64,000 nt of DNA from Penium margaritaceum (lineage: Eukaryota; Streptophyta; Zygnematophyceae; Desmidiales; Peniaceae), in the NCBI GenBank assembly GCA_023375785.1, contig SZWC01007348.1, forward strand, positions 31,706-95,705, written 5' to 3'. Position 1 is the first letter of the stretch; each line of letters starts with the position of its first letter. The translations under genes and the position numbers were made by a program. Below the pieces are notes generated by a model. The model saw nothing but the letters and a program-made list of their open reading frames with translations. It was not told where the DNA came from and made no database searches. This document shows, piece by piece, positions 1 through 13,264 of this stretch.

Positions 1-148
1 CTTGCTAATCGATAACTAGTATTCCCAAACCATTGTTTCCCCCTCTGGCAATTTTTTACTCATATTATGAGTTGTCAACGTTGACCACACATAGTGAAAT
101 TCTTCACTCGTGGTCACTGACATATGCCTAATTTGGTTGGCCATTCTG
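1..148 (-). repeat. Inverted piece of the 191-bp satellite
   Basis: Read on the minus strand this piece follows the satellite monomer found over the next 23 kb, including the GTCAACGTTGAC palindrome and the block before TTTGGGAATACTAGTTATC. Orientation switches at about 145-149, where the reverse copy ends in the AATGGCCAACC region and the forward copy starts at AATGGTCAGGGG. The window begins inside this inverted part, so its full length is unknown. Confidence 0.85.
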
Positions 149-3100
149 AATGGTCAGGGGAGGAGGCAATGGTTTGGGAATACTAGTCATCGACTAACCA
201 GTACAAATATCTTCAATAAGTGGTGGCACAGTTTGGTACCATGCACAATGACCAGCCAAAGGAGAAAGATATCACGGACCATAATCAAAGAATTTCTTTA
301 TGTGTGGTCAACGTTGTCAACTCATAATACGCCCCAAAAATGGTCACAGGGGGAAAGACTGGGTTGGGAATACTAGTTATCGACTAGCAAGTACAAAGGC
401 CTTCAGTAAAACGTAGCACAGTGTGGCTACCATGCACAGTAACCAACCAGACTAGGTATGTGTCACATACAATGACCAAATGATTCCACTATGTGTGGTC
501 AATGTTGACAACTCAGAGTACGAGTCACAAATGGCAAGAGTGGGAAACAATGGTTTCAGAATACTAGTTATCGACTAACAAGTACAAAGACCTTCAATGA
601 GTAGTTGCACATTATGGCTCCCATGCACAATAAACAGCAAAAGTAGGCATATGTCAAAGACCATGAAAAAAACAACTTCTATATCAGTGGACATCGTTGA
701 GAACTCATAATACAAGTCACAAATGGTCAGAGGAGGAAAACCTGGTTTGAGAATACGAGTTATCAAGTAGCAAGTACAAAGATCTTCAATGAGTAGTGAT
801 ACGGTGTGGCTACCATGCAAAATTACCAACCAAAGTAGGCAATTGTCATTGAACATGACCAAAGAATTTCACTGTGTGTTGTCAACATTGACAACTCATA
901 AAACAAGTCACAAATAGTCAAGCAGGGAAACAATGGTCTAGAAATACTAGTTATTGACTAGCAAGTACAATGACCTTGAATAAGCATTGGCACGGTGTGT
1001 ATACCATGTAGAATGACTAACCGAAATAGGCATATGTCACTTACCATGACCTAAGAATTTCACTGTGTGTGGTCAACGTTGCAAACTCATAATACGAGTC
1101 ACAAATGGTCATAGGGGGAAACAATTGTTTGGGGACGCTAATTATGCACTAGCCAGCTCAAAGATCTCCAATAAGTAATGGTACGGTGTGGCTACCATGC
1201 ACAATGATCAACCAAAGTAGACACGTGTCATTGACCATGACCGAAGAATTTCACTCGGTGCGGTCAACATTGACAACTTATAATACACTCCACAAATGGT
1301 CAGAGGGGGGACCACTGGCTTGGGAATACTTTTTATTGACTAGAGATTATAAAGACCTTCAATAAGGAGTAGCATGGTGTGGCTAGCATGGACAATGACC
1401 AACCAAAGTTGGCATAAGTTGCGTACCATGACTGAAGAATTGCACTATGTGTGGTCAGCGTTGACAACTGATAGTATGAGTCACAATTGTTTGGGAATAC
1501 TCGTTATCAACTAGCAAGTACAAAGAACTTCTATAAGTAGTGGCACAGTGTGGCTATCATGCACAATGACCAACCAAAGTACGCATGTTTCCCTGAACAT
1601 GACCAAAGAATTTCACAACGTGTGGTCAACATTGACAACTCATAATACGATTCACAAATGGTCTGAGTGGGAAACAATGGTTTGGGAATACCAGTTATTG
1701 AATAGCAAGTATAAATACCTTCAAGAAGTAGTGGTACGGTGTGGCTACCATGCACAATCACCAACAAAAGTAGGCATATGTCAGTGACCTTGACAAAAGA
1801 ATTTCACTATGTGTGGTCAATGTTGACAACTCATAATACAAGTCAGAAGTGGTTAGAGGGGGGAAAACGTTTTGGGAATACAATTTTTGGACTAGCAAGT
1901 ACAAAGACATTCAATAAGAAGTAGCACAGTATGGCTACTATGCACAATGACCAACCAAGGTAGGCGTATGTCACTGACCATGACCAAAGAATTGAATGTG
2001 TGGTCAACATTTACAGCTCATAGTAAGAGTCAAAAATGGTAAAAGGGAAGAACATTGGTTTGGGAATGCTATTCATCTAATAGCAATTAAAAAAACCTTC
2101 AATAAGTAGTGGCACGGTGTGGCTACCATGCACAAAAACGAACCAAGGTAGGCATATGTTACTGACCATGACCAGAGAAATTCACCCTGTGTGGTCAACT
2201 TTGACAACTCATAATACAAGTCACAACTAGTCAGCGGGGGAAACAATGGGTTGGAAATACTAGTTATCAACAAAGTTGTACAAAGACCTTCAATGAGTAA
2301 TGGCACGGTGTGGCTACTATGCACAATGACCAACCAAAGTAGGCATATGTCTCTGAACATGAGCAAATGATTTCAACATGTGTGGTCAACGTTGATAACT
2401 CATAATATGAGTCACAACTGGTCAGAAGGGGGAAACAGTGGGTTGATTATACTAGTTATCCACAAGCAAGTACAAAGACCTTCAATGAGTAGTGGTACGG
2501 TGTGGCTACCATGCACAATGACCAACCAAATTAGGCATATGGCACTGACCATGACCAAATAATTTCACTCTATTCGGTCAATGTTAACAACTCATAATAC
2601 GAGTCACAAATGGTTAGAGGGAGAAACAATGGTTTGATAATACTAGTTATTGACTAGCAAGTACAAATAACTTCAATAGAAAGTGGCACGGTGTGGCTAC
2701 CATGCACAATGACAAATCAAAGTAGGCAAATGTCAATGACCATGACCAAAGAACTTCACTATGTGTGGTCAACGTTGACAACTCATAAAACGAGTCACAA
2801 ATGGTCAGAGGGAAAAACAATGGTCTGGGAATACTAGTTATCAACTATTAAGTATAAAGACTTTCAATACGTAGTGGCACGCTGTGGCTACCATGCACAA
2901 TGACCAACCAACAAATGTATATGTCACTGACTATGGCCAAAGAGTTCCACTATGTGTGGTCAATGTTGCCAAATCATAATACGCGTCACAAATGGTCAGA
3001 TGGGGAAACAATTGTTTGAAAATACTAGTTTTCGACTAGAAAGTACAGAGACCTTTCATAAGAAGTGGCACAGTGTGGCTACCATGCACAATAACCAATC

Positions 3101-4740
3101 AAAGTGCACATTGTTACAAGCCATGACCAACGACTTTCATTGTGTATGGTCAACATCACGAACTCATAATACGAGTCACAAGTGGTCAGAGGGGGGAAAA
3201 TGGTCTGGGATTACTAGTTTTTGACTAGCAAGTACAAAGACCTTCAATAAGTAGTGGCACTGTGTGTCTTTTTATGGACAATGACCAACCAAAGTAGGCA
3301 TATGTCACTGACTATGACCAAAGAAAGTCACTATTTGTGGTCAACGTTGACAACCCATAATACAAGTGAAAAATGGTCAGAGGGGGAAACAATGGTTTGG
3401 GATTACTAGTTATCCACTAGCAAGTACAAACACGTTCAATTAGTAGTGGCATGGTATTGCTGCCGTGCACAATGCCCAACCAAAGTAGGCATAGGTCAGT
3501 GACCATGACCAAAGAATTTCACTGTGAGGTCAATGTTGAGAACTCATAATACGAGTTACAAATGGTCAGGGGTGGAAACAAAGGTTTGGGTATAATATTC
3601 ATCGACTATCAAGTACAAAGACCTTCAATACGTAGTGGCGCGGTGTGGCTCCCATGCACAATGATCAACCAAGGTAGGCATAGGTCACTGACCATGACCA
3701 ATAAATTTCACTATGGGTGGTCAACGCTCACAATGCATAATACGATTCACCAATGGTGAGAGGGGGAAACAATGGTTTGGGAATACTAGTTATCCACTAG
3801 CAAGTACACAGACCATCAAGAAGAAGTGGCACAGTGTGGCTACCATGCACAATGACCAACCAAATAAGCACATGTCACTGACCATGACCGAAGAATTTCA
3901 CTATGTGTGGTCAACGTTGCAACTCATACAATGACTCACCAATGGGGAGAAGGGGAAACAATGGGTTTGGATTAGTAGTTATTGATCAGCAAGTACGAAG
4001 ACCTACAATATGTAGTGGCATGGTGTGGCTATCATGCACAATGACCAACCAAACTAGGCATATGTCAGTGACCATGACCAAGTAAATTCACTGTGTGGTC
4101 AACGATGAAAAATCATAATACGAGTCACAACTGGTCAGAGGGGGAAACAATGGGTTGGTAATACTAGTTATCGACGAGCAAGTAGAGGCACGGTGTGGCT
4201 CCCATGCACAATTACCAGCCAATCTAGGCATGTGGCACTGACCAGGACCAGGGACTTTCATTATGTATGGTGAATGTCGTCAACTCATAATACCAACCAC
4301 AAGTGGTTAGAGGGGGAAAAAATGGTTTAGGAATACTAGTTATCCATTAGCAAGTAAAAGACCTTCAATACAAAATGGCCCGGTGTGACTACCATGCACA
4401 ATGACCAACCATAGTAGGCATATGGCACTGACCATGACCAATAAATTTCATTGTATTTGTTCAACAATAACAACTCACAATACGAGTCGCAAATGGTCAT
4501 AGGGGGAAACAATAAATTAGGAATACTAGTTTTGGACTAACAAGTACAAAGACCTTCAGTAAATAATGGTACAGTGTGGCTACCATGCACAATGACCAAC
4601 GAAAGCAGACACATGTTGCTGTCCATGACCAAAAAAATTCACTATGTGTGGTCAATATTGACAACTCATAATACGAGTGAAAGATGGTCAGAGGGGGAAA
4701 CAATGGTTCAGAAATACTAGTTATTGACTAGAAAGTACAA

Positions 4741-6452
4741 AGACCTTCAAAAGTAGTGGCACGGTGTGGCTACCATGTTCAATAACCAACCAAAGTAGGC
4801 ATGTGTCACTGACCATGACCAAAACATTTCACTATATGTGGTGAGGGTTGACAACTCATACGAAGAGACAAAAATGGTTTTAGGGGAAAAAATGGTTTGG
4901 GAGTAATACTTAACAACTATTAAGTACAAAGAACTTCAATAAGTAGTAGCACAGTGTGATTACCATACACAATGACCAACCAAAGCAGGCATAAGTCAGT
5001 GATCATGACCAAATATTTTCACTATGTGTGGTCAACGTTGACAACTCATCATACGATTCACAAATGGTCAGAGGGGGGATTAATGGTTTGGGAGTACTAG
5101 TTATTGAGGAGCAAATGAAAAGACCTTCAATAAGTAGTGGCACGGGTGGCTCCGATGAACAGTAACCAACATATGTAGGCATGTGTCACTGACCACGACC
5201 AAGTAATCCCACTTTGTGTGGTCAACATTGACAACTCATAATACGATTTACAAATGGTAACTTAGGGAAACAATGGTTTGGGACTAACAGTTATAAACTA
5301 CAAGTACAAAGACCTTCAATAAGTAGTGGCACGGTGTGTCTACCATGCACAATGACCAACCAAAGTATGCATGTGTCACTGACCATGACCTAAGAATTTC
5401 ACTATGTGTGGTCAACGTTGACAACTCATAAACCGAGTCACAAATAGTCACATGGGGAAGAATTGGTTTTCATATAAAAGTCATTTAATTGCAAGTAAAA
5501 ATGTATTCAATACGTAGTAGCACGGTGTGGCTGCCATGCACAATGACCAACCAAAACAGGCATATATCACTGTTCATGACCAAAGATTCCACTATGGGTT
5601 GTGAACATTGCCAAATCATACTACGAGTCACAAATGGTCACAGGGGGAAACAATGGTCTAAAAATAATAGTTGTTAACTAGCAAGTACAAAGACCTTCAA
5701 TAGGTATTGGCACGGTGTGGCTACCATGCACAATGACCAACCAAAGTAGGCATATGTCACTGACTATGACCAGCTAATTTCATTATGTGTGGTCAACATT
5801 GACAACTCATCATACGAATCAAAAATGGTCAGGTAGGAAAACAATGGTTTTTAAATACTAGTTATAGACTAGCAAGTACAAAGACCTTCAATAAGTATTT
5901 GCACGAGTGGCTGCCATGCACAATGACCAACCAATGTAGTCATATGTCAGTGATCATGACCAAAGAATTTCAATAGGTGTGGTCAACGTTGACGAGTCAT
6001 GATATGAGACACAAATGGTCGGAGGGGGAAACAATGGTTTGGGAATACTAGTAATTGTCAGGCAAGTACAAATACCTTCAATAAGTATTGGCATGGTGTG
6101 GCTACCATGCACAATGACCAACCAAAGTCGGCATATGTCACTGACCAAGACCAAAGAATTTCCCCATGTGTGGTGAACATTGACAATGCATCATACGAGT
6201 AAAAAATTGTCAGAGGCAAAAAAATGGTTAAGGAATACCAGTTTTTTACTAGCAAGTACAAAGAAATTCAATAAGTAGTGGCACGGTGTGACTACCATGC
6301 ACAATGACCAACCAAAGTAGGCATATGTCTCTGACCATGACCGAATAATTTCACTTTGTGTGGTCAATGTTGACAACTCATAACACGAGTGAAAGATAGT
6401 CAGAGGGGGAAACAGTGGTTTGGGAATACTCGTTATCTACTGGAAAGCACAA
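4741..6452 (+). repeat. Higher-order repeat, copy 1 (about 9 satellite monomers)
   Basis: This nine-monomer block shares private variants in the same order with the block that starts at 6453. Shared markers include CCTTCAAAAGTAG/CCTTCAAAGGTAG, GGCATAAGTCAGTGATCATGA, a monomer with CATATGTAGG, one with AACCGAGTCACAAATA, the TTGTGAACATTGCC monomer, the GACTATGACCAGC monomer and the AATGTAGTCATATGTCAGTG monomer. Matching order over this many monomers means a segmental duplication about 1.71 kb long rather than random drift. Confidence 0.75.
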
Positions 6453-8380
6453 AGACCTTCAAAGGTAGTGGCACAGTGCGGCTGTTGTGTACAGTAACCA
6501 ACCAATGTAGGCATGTGTCACTGACCATGACCAAAACATTTCACTATCTGTGGTCTGGGTTGACAACTCATAAGACAAGACACAAATGGTCAGAGGGGGA
6601 AAATGGTTTGGGATTACTAGTTAACAACTGTTAAGTTCAAAGAACTTCAATGAGTAGTGGCACAGTGTGGCTACCATGCTCAATGACCAACCAAAGTAGG
6701 AATAAGTCAGTGATCATGAACAAAGAATTTCACTATGTGTGGTCAACGTTGGCAACTCATCATACGATTCACAAAATGGTCAGAGGGGGACTGAATGATT
6801 TGGGAGTACTACTTATTGAGGAGAAAGTGTAAAGACATTCAATAAGTAGTGGCACAGTGTGGCTACCATGCACAATGACCACACAAAGTAGGCATATGTC
6901 ACTGACCATGACGAAAGAATCTCACCATGGGTGGACAACATTGACAACTCATAATACAAGTCACAAATAGTCGGAGGAGTTAAAAATGGTTTAAGAATAC
7001 TAGTTATTGACAAGAAAGTGCAAAGACCTTCAATAAGTAGTGGCACGGGTGGCTAGCATGCACAATGACCGACATATGTAGGGATATGTCACTGACCATG
7101 ACCAAATGATTTCACTCTGTGCGGTCAACGTTGACAACTCATAGTACGAGTTACAAATAGTCATTTAGAGAAAAAATGGTTCGGGAATGCTAGTTATTGA
7201 CTAAAACTACAAAAACATCCAATAAGTAGTGGCATGGTAGGTCTACCATGCACAATGACCAACCAAAGTAGGCACATGTCACTGACCATGACCTAAGAAT
7301 TTTACTATGTGTGGTCAACATTGACAACTCATTAACCGAGTCACAAATACTCAAATGGGAAAGTATTGCTTTTGTTATACAAGTCATAAAATAGCAAGTA
7401 CAAAGACCTTCAATAAGAATTAGCACGTTGTAGCTACCATGCACAATGACAAACCAAAACAGGCATATGTCACTGTTCACGACCCAAGCATTCCACTGTG
7501 TGTTGTGAACATTGCCCAATCATAATACGAGTCACAAATGGTCAGAGGGGTTTGAAAATAATAGTTGTTTGCTAGCAATTACAAAGACCTTCGATAAGTA
7601 TTGGCACGGTGTGGTAACCGTGCACAATGAACAACCAAAGTAGGCATATGTCACCGACTATGACCAGCAAATTTCATTATGTGTGGTCAACGTTGACAAC
7701 TCATCATACGAATCACAAATGGTCAAGTAGGGAAACAATGGTTCAGGAATGCTAGTTATAGACTAGAAATTACAAAGACATTAAGTAAGCAGTGGCACGG
7801 TGTGGCTACCATGCACAATGACCAACCGAAGTAGGCATATGTCACTGACCATGACCAAAGACTTTCACTATGGGTGGACAATGTCGACAACTCGTACTAC
7901 GATTCAAAAATGGTCAGAGGAGGAAAAATTGACTTGAGAATACTAGTTATTGACTAGAAAGTGCAAATGTATTAAATAATTAGTGGCACGAGTGGCTGCC
8001 ACGCACAATGACCAACCAATGTAGTCATATGTCAGTGATCATGACCAAAGAATTTCAATAGGTTTGGTCGATGTTGACAAGTCATAACGCGAGACACAAA
8101 TTTTTGGAGGGGGAAACAATGGTTTTAGAATAATTTTTTTGTCAGGAAAGTACAAATACCTTCAATACGTATTGGCATGGTGTGGCTACCATGCACAATG
8201 ACCAACCAAAGTTGACATATGTCACTGACCATGACCAAAGAATTTCACTATGTGTGGTCAACGTTGACAACGCATCATACGGGTCACAAATGGTCAGAGG
8301 GGACAATACTGGTTAAGGAATACCAGTTATTGACTGGAAAATTACAAAGAAATTCAGTAAGTGGTGGCACGGTGTGGCTA
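6453..8380 (+). repeat. Higher-order repeat, copy 2 with two extra monomers
   Basis: It is homologous to 4741-~6290, but the offset grows from about 1712 to about 1903 and then about 2085 bases, so two monomers have been added. The added monomers lie near 6850-7040 and 7790-7980. Both carry GGGTGGACAA where the usual monomer has GTGTGGTCAAC. A third monomer of this type follows at about 8380-8570. Confidence 0.7.
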
Positions 8381-11300
8381 CCATGCACAATGACTAACCA
8401 ACGTAGGCATATGTCACTGGCCATGACCAAAGAATTTCACCATGGGTGGACAACGTTGACAACTCTAGTACAAGTCACAAATGGTCAAAGGAGGATATAG
8501 TGGATTGAAAAAACTATTTTTTTCACTAGAAAGTACAAACACCATCAATACATAGTGGCACTGAGTGGCAAACATGCACAATGACCAACTAGTGTAGGCA
8601 TATGTCACTGACCATGACCAAATACCTTCACTATGTGTGGTCAATGTTGACAACTCATGATACAAGTCATAAATGTTCAGGTAGTGAAACAATGGTTTGG
8701 GAATACCAGTCATCAACTAGCTAGTACAAAGACCTTGAATAATATCTGGCATGGTGTGTCTACCATGCACACTGACCAACCAAAGGAGGGATATGTCATA
8801 GACCATGACCTAAGAATTTCAGTATGTGTGGTCAACATTGAAAACTCATAGTACGAGACACATATGGTCAGAGGGGGGCTCATGGTTTGAAAATAATAGT
8901 TATCAAATAGCAAAGACCTTCAAAAAGTAGTGGCACGGTGTGGCTACCATGCACAATGACCAACCAAAGCAGGCATATGTCAATAACCATAACCAAAGAA
9001 TTTCACTATGTGTGGTCAACGTTACCAAATCATGATGCGAGTCACAACTGGTTAGAGGGGGTAAAAATGGTTTGAAAATACTAGTTATCCACTAGCAAGT
9101 ACAAATACCTTCAATGAGTAGTGGAACGGTGTGGCTGCCATGCACAATGACCAACCAAAGTAAGCATATGTTACAAACCATGACCAAAGAACTTCACTAT
9201 GTGTGGTCAATGTTGACAACCTATAATACGAGTCAAAAATTGTCAGAGGGGAAACAAATGGTTTGGGAAGAATAGTTTTCAACTAGAAATTACAAAGACC
9301 TTCCTTTAGTAGTGGCACGGTGTGGCCACCATGTACAATGACCAACCAAAGTAGACAAATGTCACTAGCCATGACCAAAGAATTTCACTATGTGTTGTCA
9401 CCGTTGACAACTCAGAGTACAAGTCACAAATGGTCCAAGGGGGATTTTTTTTTGGGATTATTCTTTATCAACTAGCATGTATAAATAACTTCAATAAGTA
9501 GTGGCACGGTGTGGTTACCATGCACAATGACCAACCAAAGGAGGCATATGTCTCTGACCAGGACCAAAGAATTTCATAGAGGATGGTCAACTTTGACAAC
9601 TCTTAATACGAGTCACAATCAGTGACAGGGGGAGACAAATGCTTGGGAATACTAGTTATCAAATAGAAAAGAAAAAGAACTTAAACAATCAGTGGCACGG
9701 TGTGGCTGTTATACACAGTGACCAACCAAAGTAGGCATGTGTCACTGACCATGGCCAAAGTATTTCACCATGTGTGGTCAATGTTGACAACATATAATAC
9801 GAGTCACACATGGTCAGATGTAGAAACAATGGTTTGGGAATACTACTTATTTACTAGCAAGTAGCAAAACCCTCAGTACGTAGGGGCACGGTCTGGCTAA
9901 AATGCACAATGACCAACCAAAGTAGGCACATGTCACTGACCATGACCAAAGAATTTCACTATGTGTGGTCAACGTTGACAACCCATAATGCAAGTCACAA
10001 ATGGTCAGAGGGGGGGAAATTTCTTGGGAATTCTAGTCATAAAATAGCATATAAAAAAACTTTCAATAAGTAGTGAGATAGTGTAGCTACCATGCACAAT
10101 GACCAACCAAAGTAGGCATATGTCACTAACCATGACCAAAGAATTTCACTATGATTGGTCAACGTTGACAACTCATAATACGAGTCACAAATGGTCGTAG
10201 GGGGGAACAATGATTTGGGAATACTAGTTATCAAATAGCAAGTACAAAGACCTTCAATTAAGAGTGGCAAGTTGTGGCTACCATGCGCAATGACCAACCA
10301 AAGAAGGCATATGTCACTGACCATGTCCATAGAATTTTACTATGAGTGGTCAACGTTGACAACTTATCATACAAGTCAAAAAAGCTCAGAAGGGGAAACA
10401 ATGGTTTGGGAATATTATTCATCAAATAGCAAGTACAAATACATTCAATGAGTAGTGGCACGGTGTGGCTTCCATGCACAATAATCAACCAAACTAGACA
10501 TATGTCACTGACCATGACCAAAGAATTTCACTACGTGTGGTCAATTTTGACAACTCTTTATATGATTCACAACTCGTCATAGGGGGTAACAATGATTTAG
10601 GAATACTTTTTATCAACTATAAAGTACAAATAGCTTCAAGAAGTAGAGGCATGGTGTGGCTACCATGCACATTGACCAACTAAAGTACGCATATGTCACT
10701 GCCCATGACCAAAGAATTTCACAATGTGTGGTCAACATTGACAATTTGCCTGAGGGGGTAACAATGGTTTAGGAATACTAGTTACATACTAGCAAGTACA
10801 ATGAACTTCAATAAGTAGCGGTACGGTGTGGCTACCATGCACAATGACCAACCAAAGTAGGCATACGTCACAAACCATGAGCAAAACATTTCACTGTGTG
10901 GTCAACGTTGAAAACTTATACTACAAGTCACGAATGGTCAGAGGGTGAAACAATGGTTTGGAAATACTAGTTATTGACTAGAAAGTACAAAGACATTCAA
11001 TAAATATTGGCACAGTATGGCTACCATGCACAATCACCAACCAAAGTAGGCATATGTCAGTGACCATCACCAATGAATTTCACTGTGTGTATTCAATGCT
11101 CACAATCATAATACAAGTCACAAATGTTCAGAGGGGGAAACAATGGTTTGGAAATACTATTTATTGACTAGAAAGTACAAGGAACTTCAATAAAACAGTG
11201 GCACGACGTGGCTACCATGGAAAATGACAAACCAAATTTGGCAAATATGACTGACCATGACCAAAGAATTTCACTTTGTGTGGTTAATGTTGACGACTCA

Positions 11301-12500
11301 TAGAACGAGTCACAAACGGTCAGAGGGGGAAACAATGGTTTGAGAATATTTCTTATTGAATCTGAAGTACAAAGAATTTCAAGAGGGAGTCGCACGGTTT
11401 GGCTACCGTGCACAATGACTAACCAAAGAAGGCATATGCCATTGGCAATGACCAAAGGAGTTCACTCTGTACGGTCAACGTTCACAGTTCATAATAGGAT
11501 TCACAAATGGCCATAGGGGGAAATGAGGGTTTCGGAATACTAGTTATCTACTTGCAAGTAAAAAAACCTTCAATAACAAGTGTAAAAGTGTGGCTACCGT
11601 GCACAATGACCAACCAAAGTAGGCATATGTCACTGAACATAACCAGGGAATTTCACTATGTGTGTTCAACGTTGACAACTCATGATACACAAATGGTCAG
11701 AGGGGTAAACAGTGGTTTGGAAATACTAATTATTGACTAGTAAGTAAAAAAACCTTCAATAAGCAGTGGCACTGCGTGGATACCATGGAAAATGACCAAC
11801 CAAAGTAGGCATGTTTCACTAACCATGACCAAAGACTTTCACATTATGTGGTGAACCTCGAAAACTCGCAATACGAGTCACAAATGCTAAGAGGGGGAAA
11901 CAATGCTTTGGGAACACTTCTAATTGTCTAGCAAGTACAAAGACCTTCAGAAAGTAGTGGCACAGTGTGGCTACCATGAACAATGACCAACCAAAGTAGG
12001 AATATGTCATTGACCATGACCAAACAATTTCACAATGTGTGGTCAGCGTTGACAGCTCATAAAACAGTTCACAAATGGTCAGAGGGGGAAGCAATGGTGA
12101 ATACTAGTTACTGACTAGCAAGTACAAATGCCTTCAATAAGTAGTGGTACGGTGTGGCTACCATGCACAATGACCAACCAAAGAAGGCATACATCACTGA
12201 CCATGACCAAAGAATTTCACTATGGGTGGTCAACATTGACAACTCATAATAAAAGTCACAAACGTTCAAAGGGTGAAACAATGGTTTGGGAATAATGGTC
12301 ATCAAATAGCAAGTACGAAGACATTCAATAAGTAGTGGCACAGTGTGGCTACCATGCACAAAGACCAACCAAAGTAGGCATATTTCACTGACCATGACTA
12401 AAGATTTTCATTATGTGTGGTCAATGTCCACAAATAATAATACAATTCACAAATGGTCATACGGGGAAACCCTGGTTTGGGAATACTAGTGATCAACTAG

Positions 12501-13264
12501 CAAGTACAAAGACCTTCAATATGTATTGGCATGGTGTGGCTACCATGCACAATGACCAACCAAAGCAGGCATATGTCACGGCCCATGACCAAAGAGTTTC
12601 ACTATGTATGGTCAACATTGACAACTCACAATACGAGTCAGAAATGGTCAGAGGGGTAAAACATGGTTTGGGAATACTAAGTATCGACTAGCAAGAACAA
12701 AGACCTTGAATTAGTAGTGGCACGGTGTGGCTACTACGCATAATGACCAACCAATGCAGGCATATGTCACTGACCATGACCAAAGAATGTCACAATGTGT
12801 GGTAAACACAGACAACTCATAACACGAGTCACAAATGGTCAGAGAGGGAAACAATGGTTTGGAAATACTAGTTATCAACTAGCAAGTACAAAGACCTTCA
12901 ATATGTACTAGCATGGTGTGGCTACCATGCACAATGACCAACCAAAGCAGGCATATGTCACGGCCCATGACCAAGGAGTTTCACTATGTGTATTCAAAGT
13001 TGACAACTCATGATTCGAGTCACAAATGGTCAGAGGGGAGAAACATGGTTTGGGAATACTAAGTATCAATTAGCAAGAACAAAGACCTTCAATTAGTTGT
13101 GGCACGGTGTGGCTACCATACACAATGACCAGCCAAAGTAAACGTATGTCACTGACCATGACCAAACAGTTTTACTATGTGTGGTCAACATTGACAGCTC
13201 ATAATACAAATCACAAATGGTTAGAGGTGGGAAACAATGGTTTGGGAATACTGTTTATCGACCA
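12501..13264 (+). repeat. Local two-monomer duplication in the satellite
   Basis: The dimer starting at 12501 and the dimer starting at 12883 are 382 bases apart (2 x 191). They share private variants: CCTTCAATATGTA, AAGCAGGCATATGTCACGGC, TTTGGGAATACTAAGTATC and GCAAGAACAAAGACC. This is a recent unequal exchange inside the array. Confidence 0.65.
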
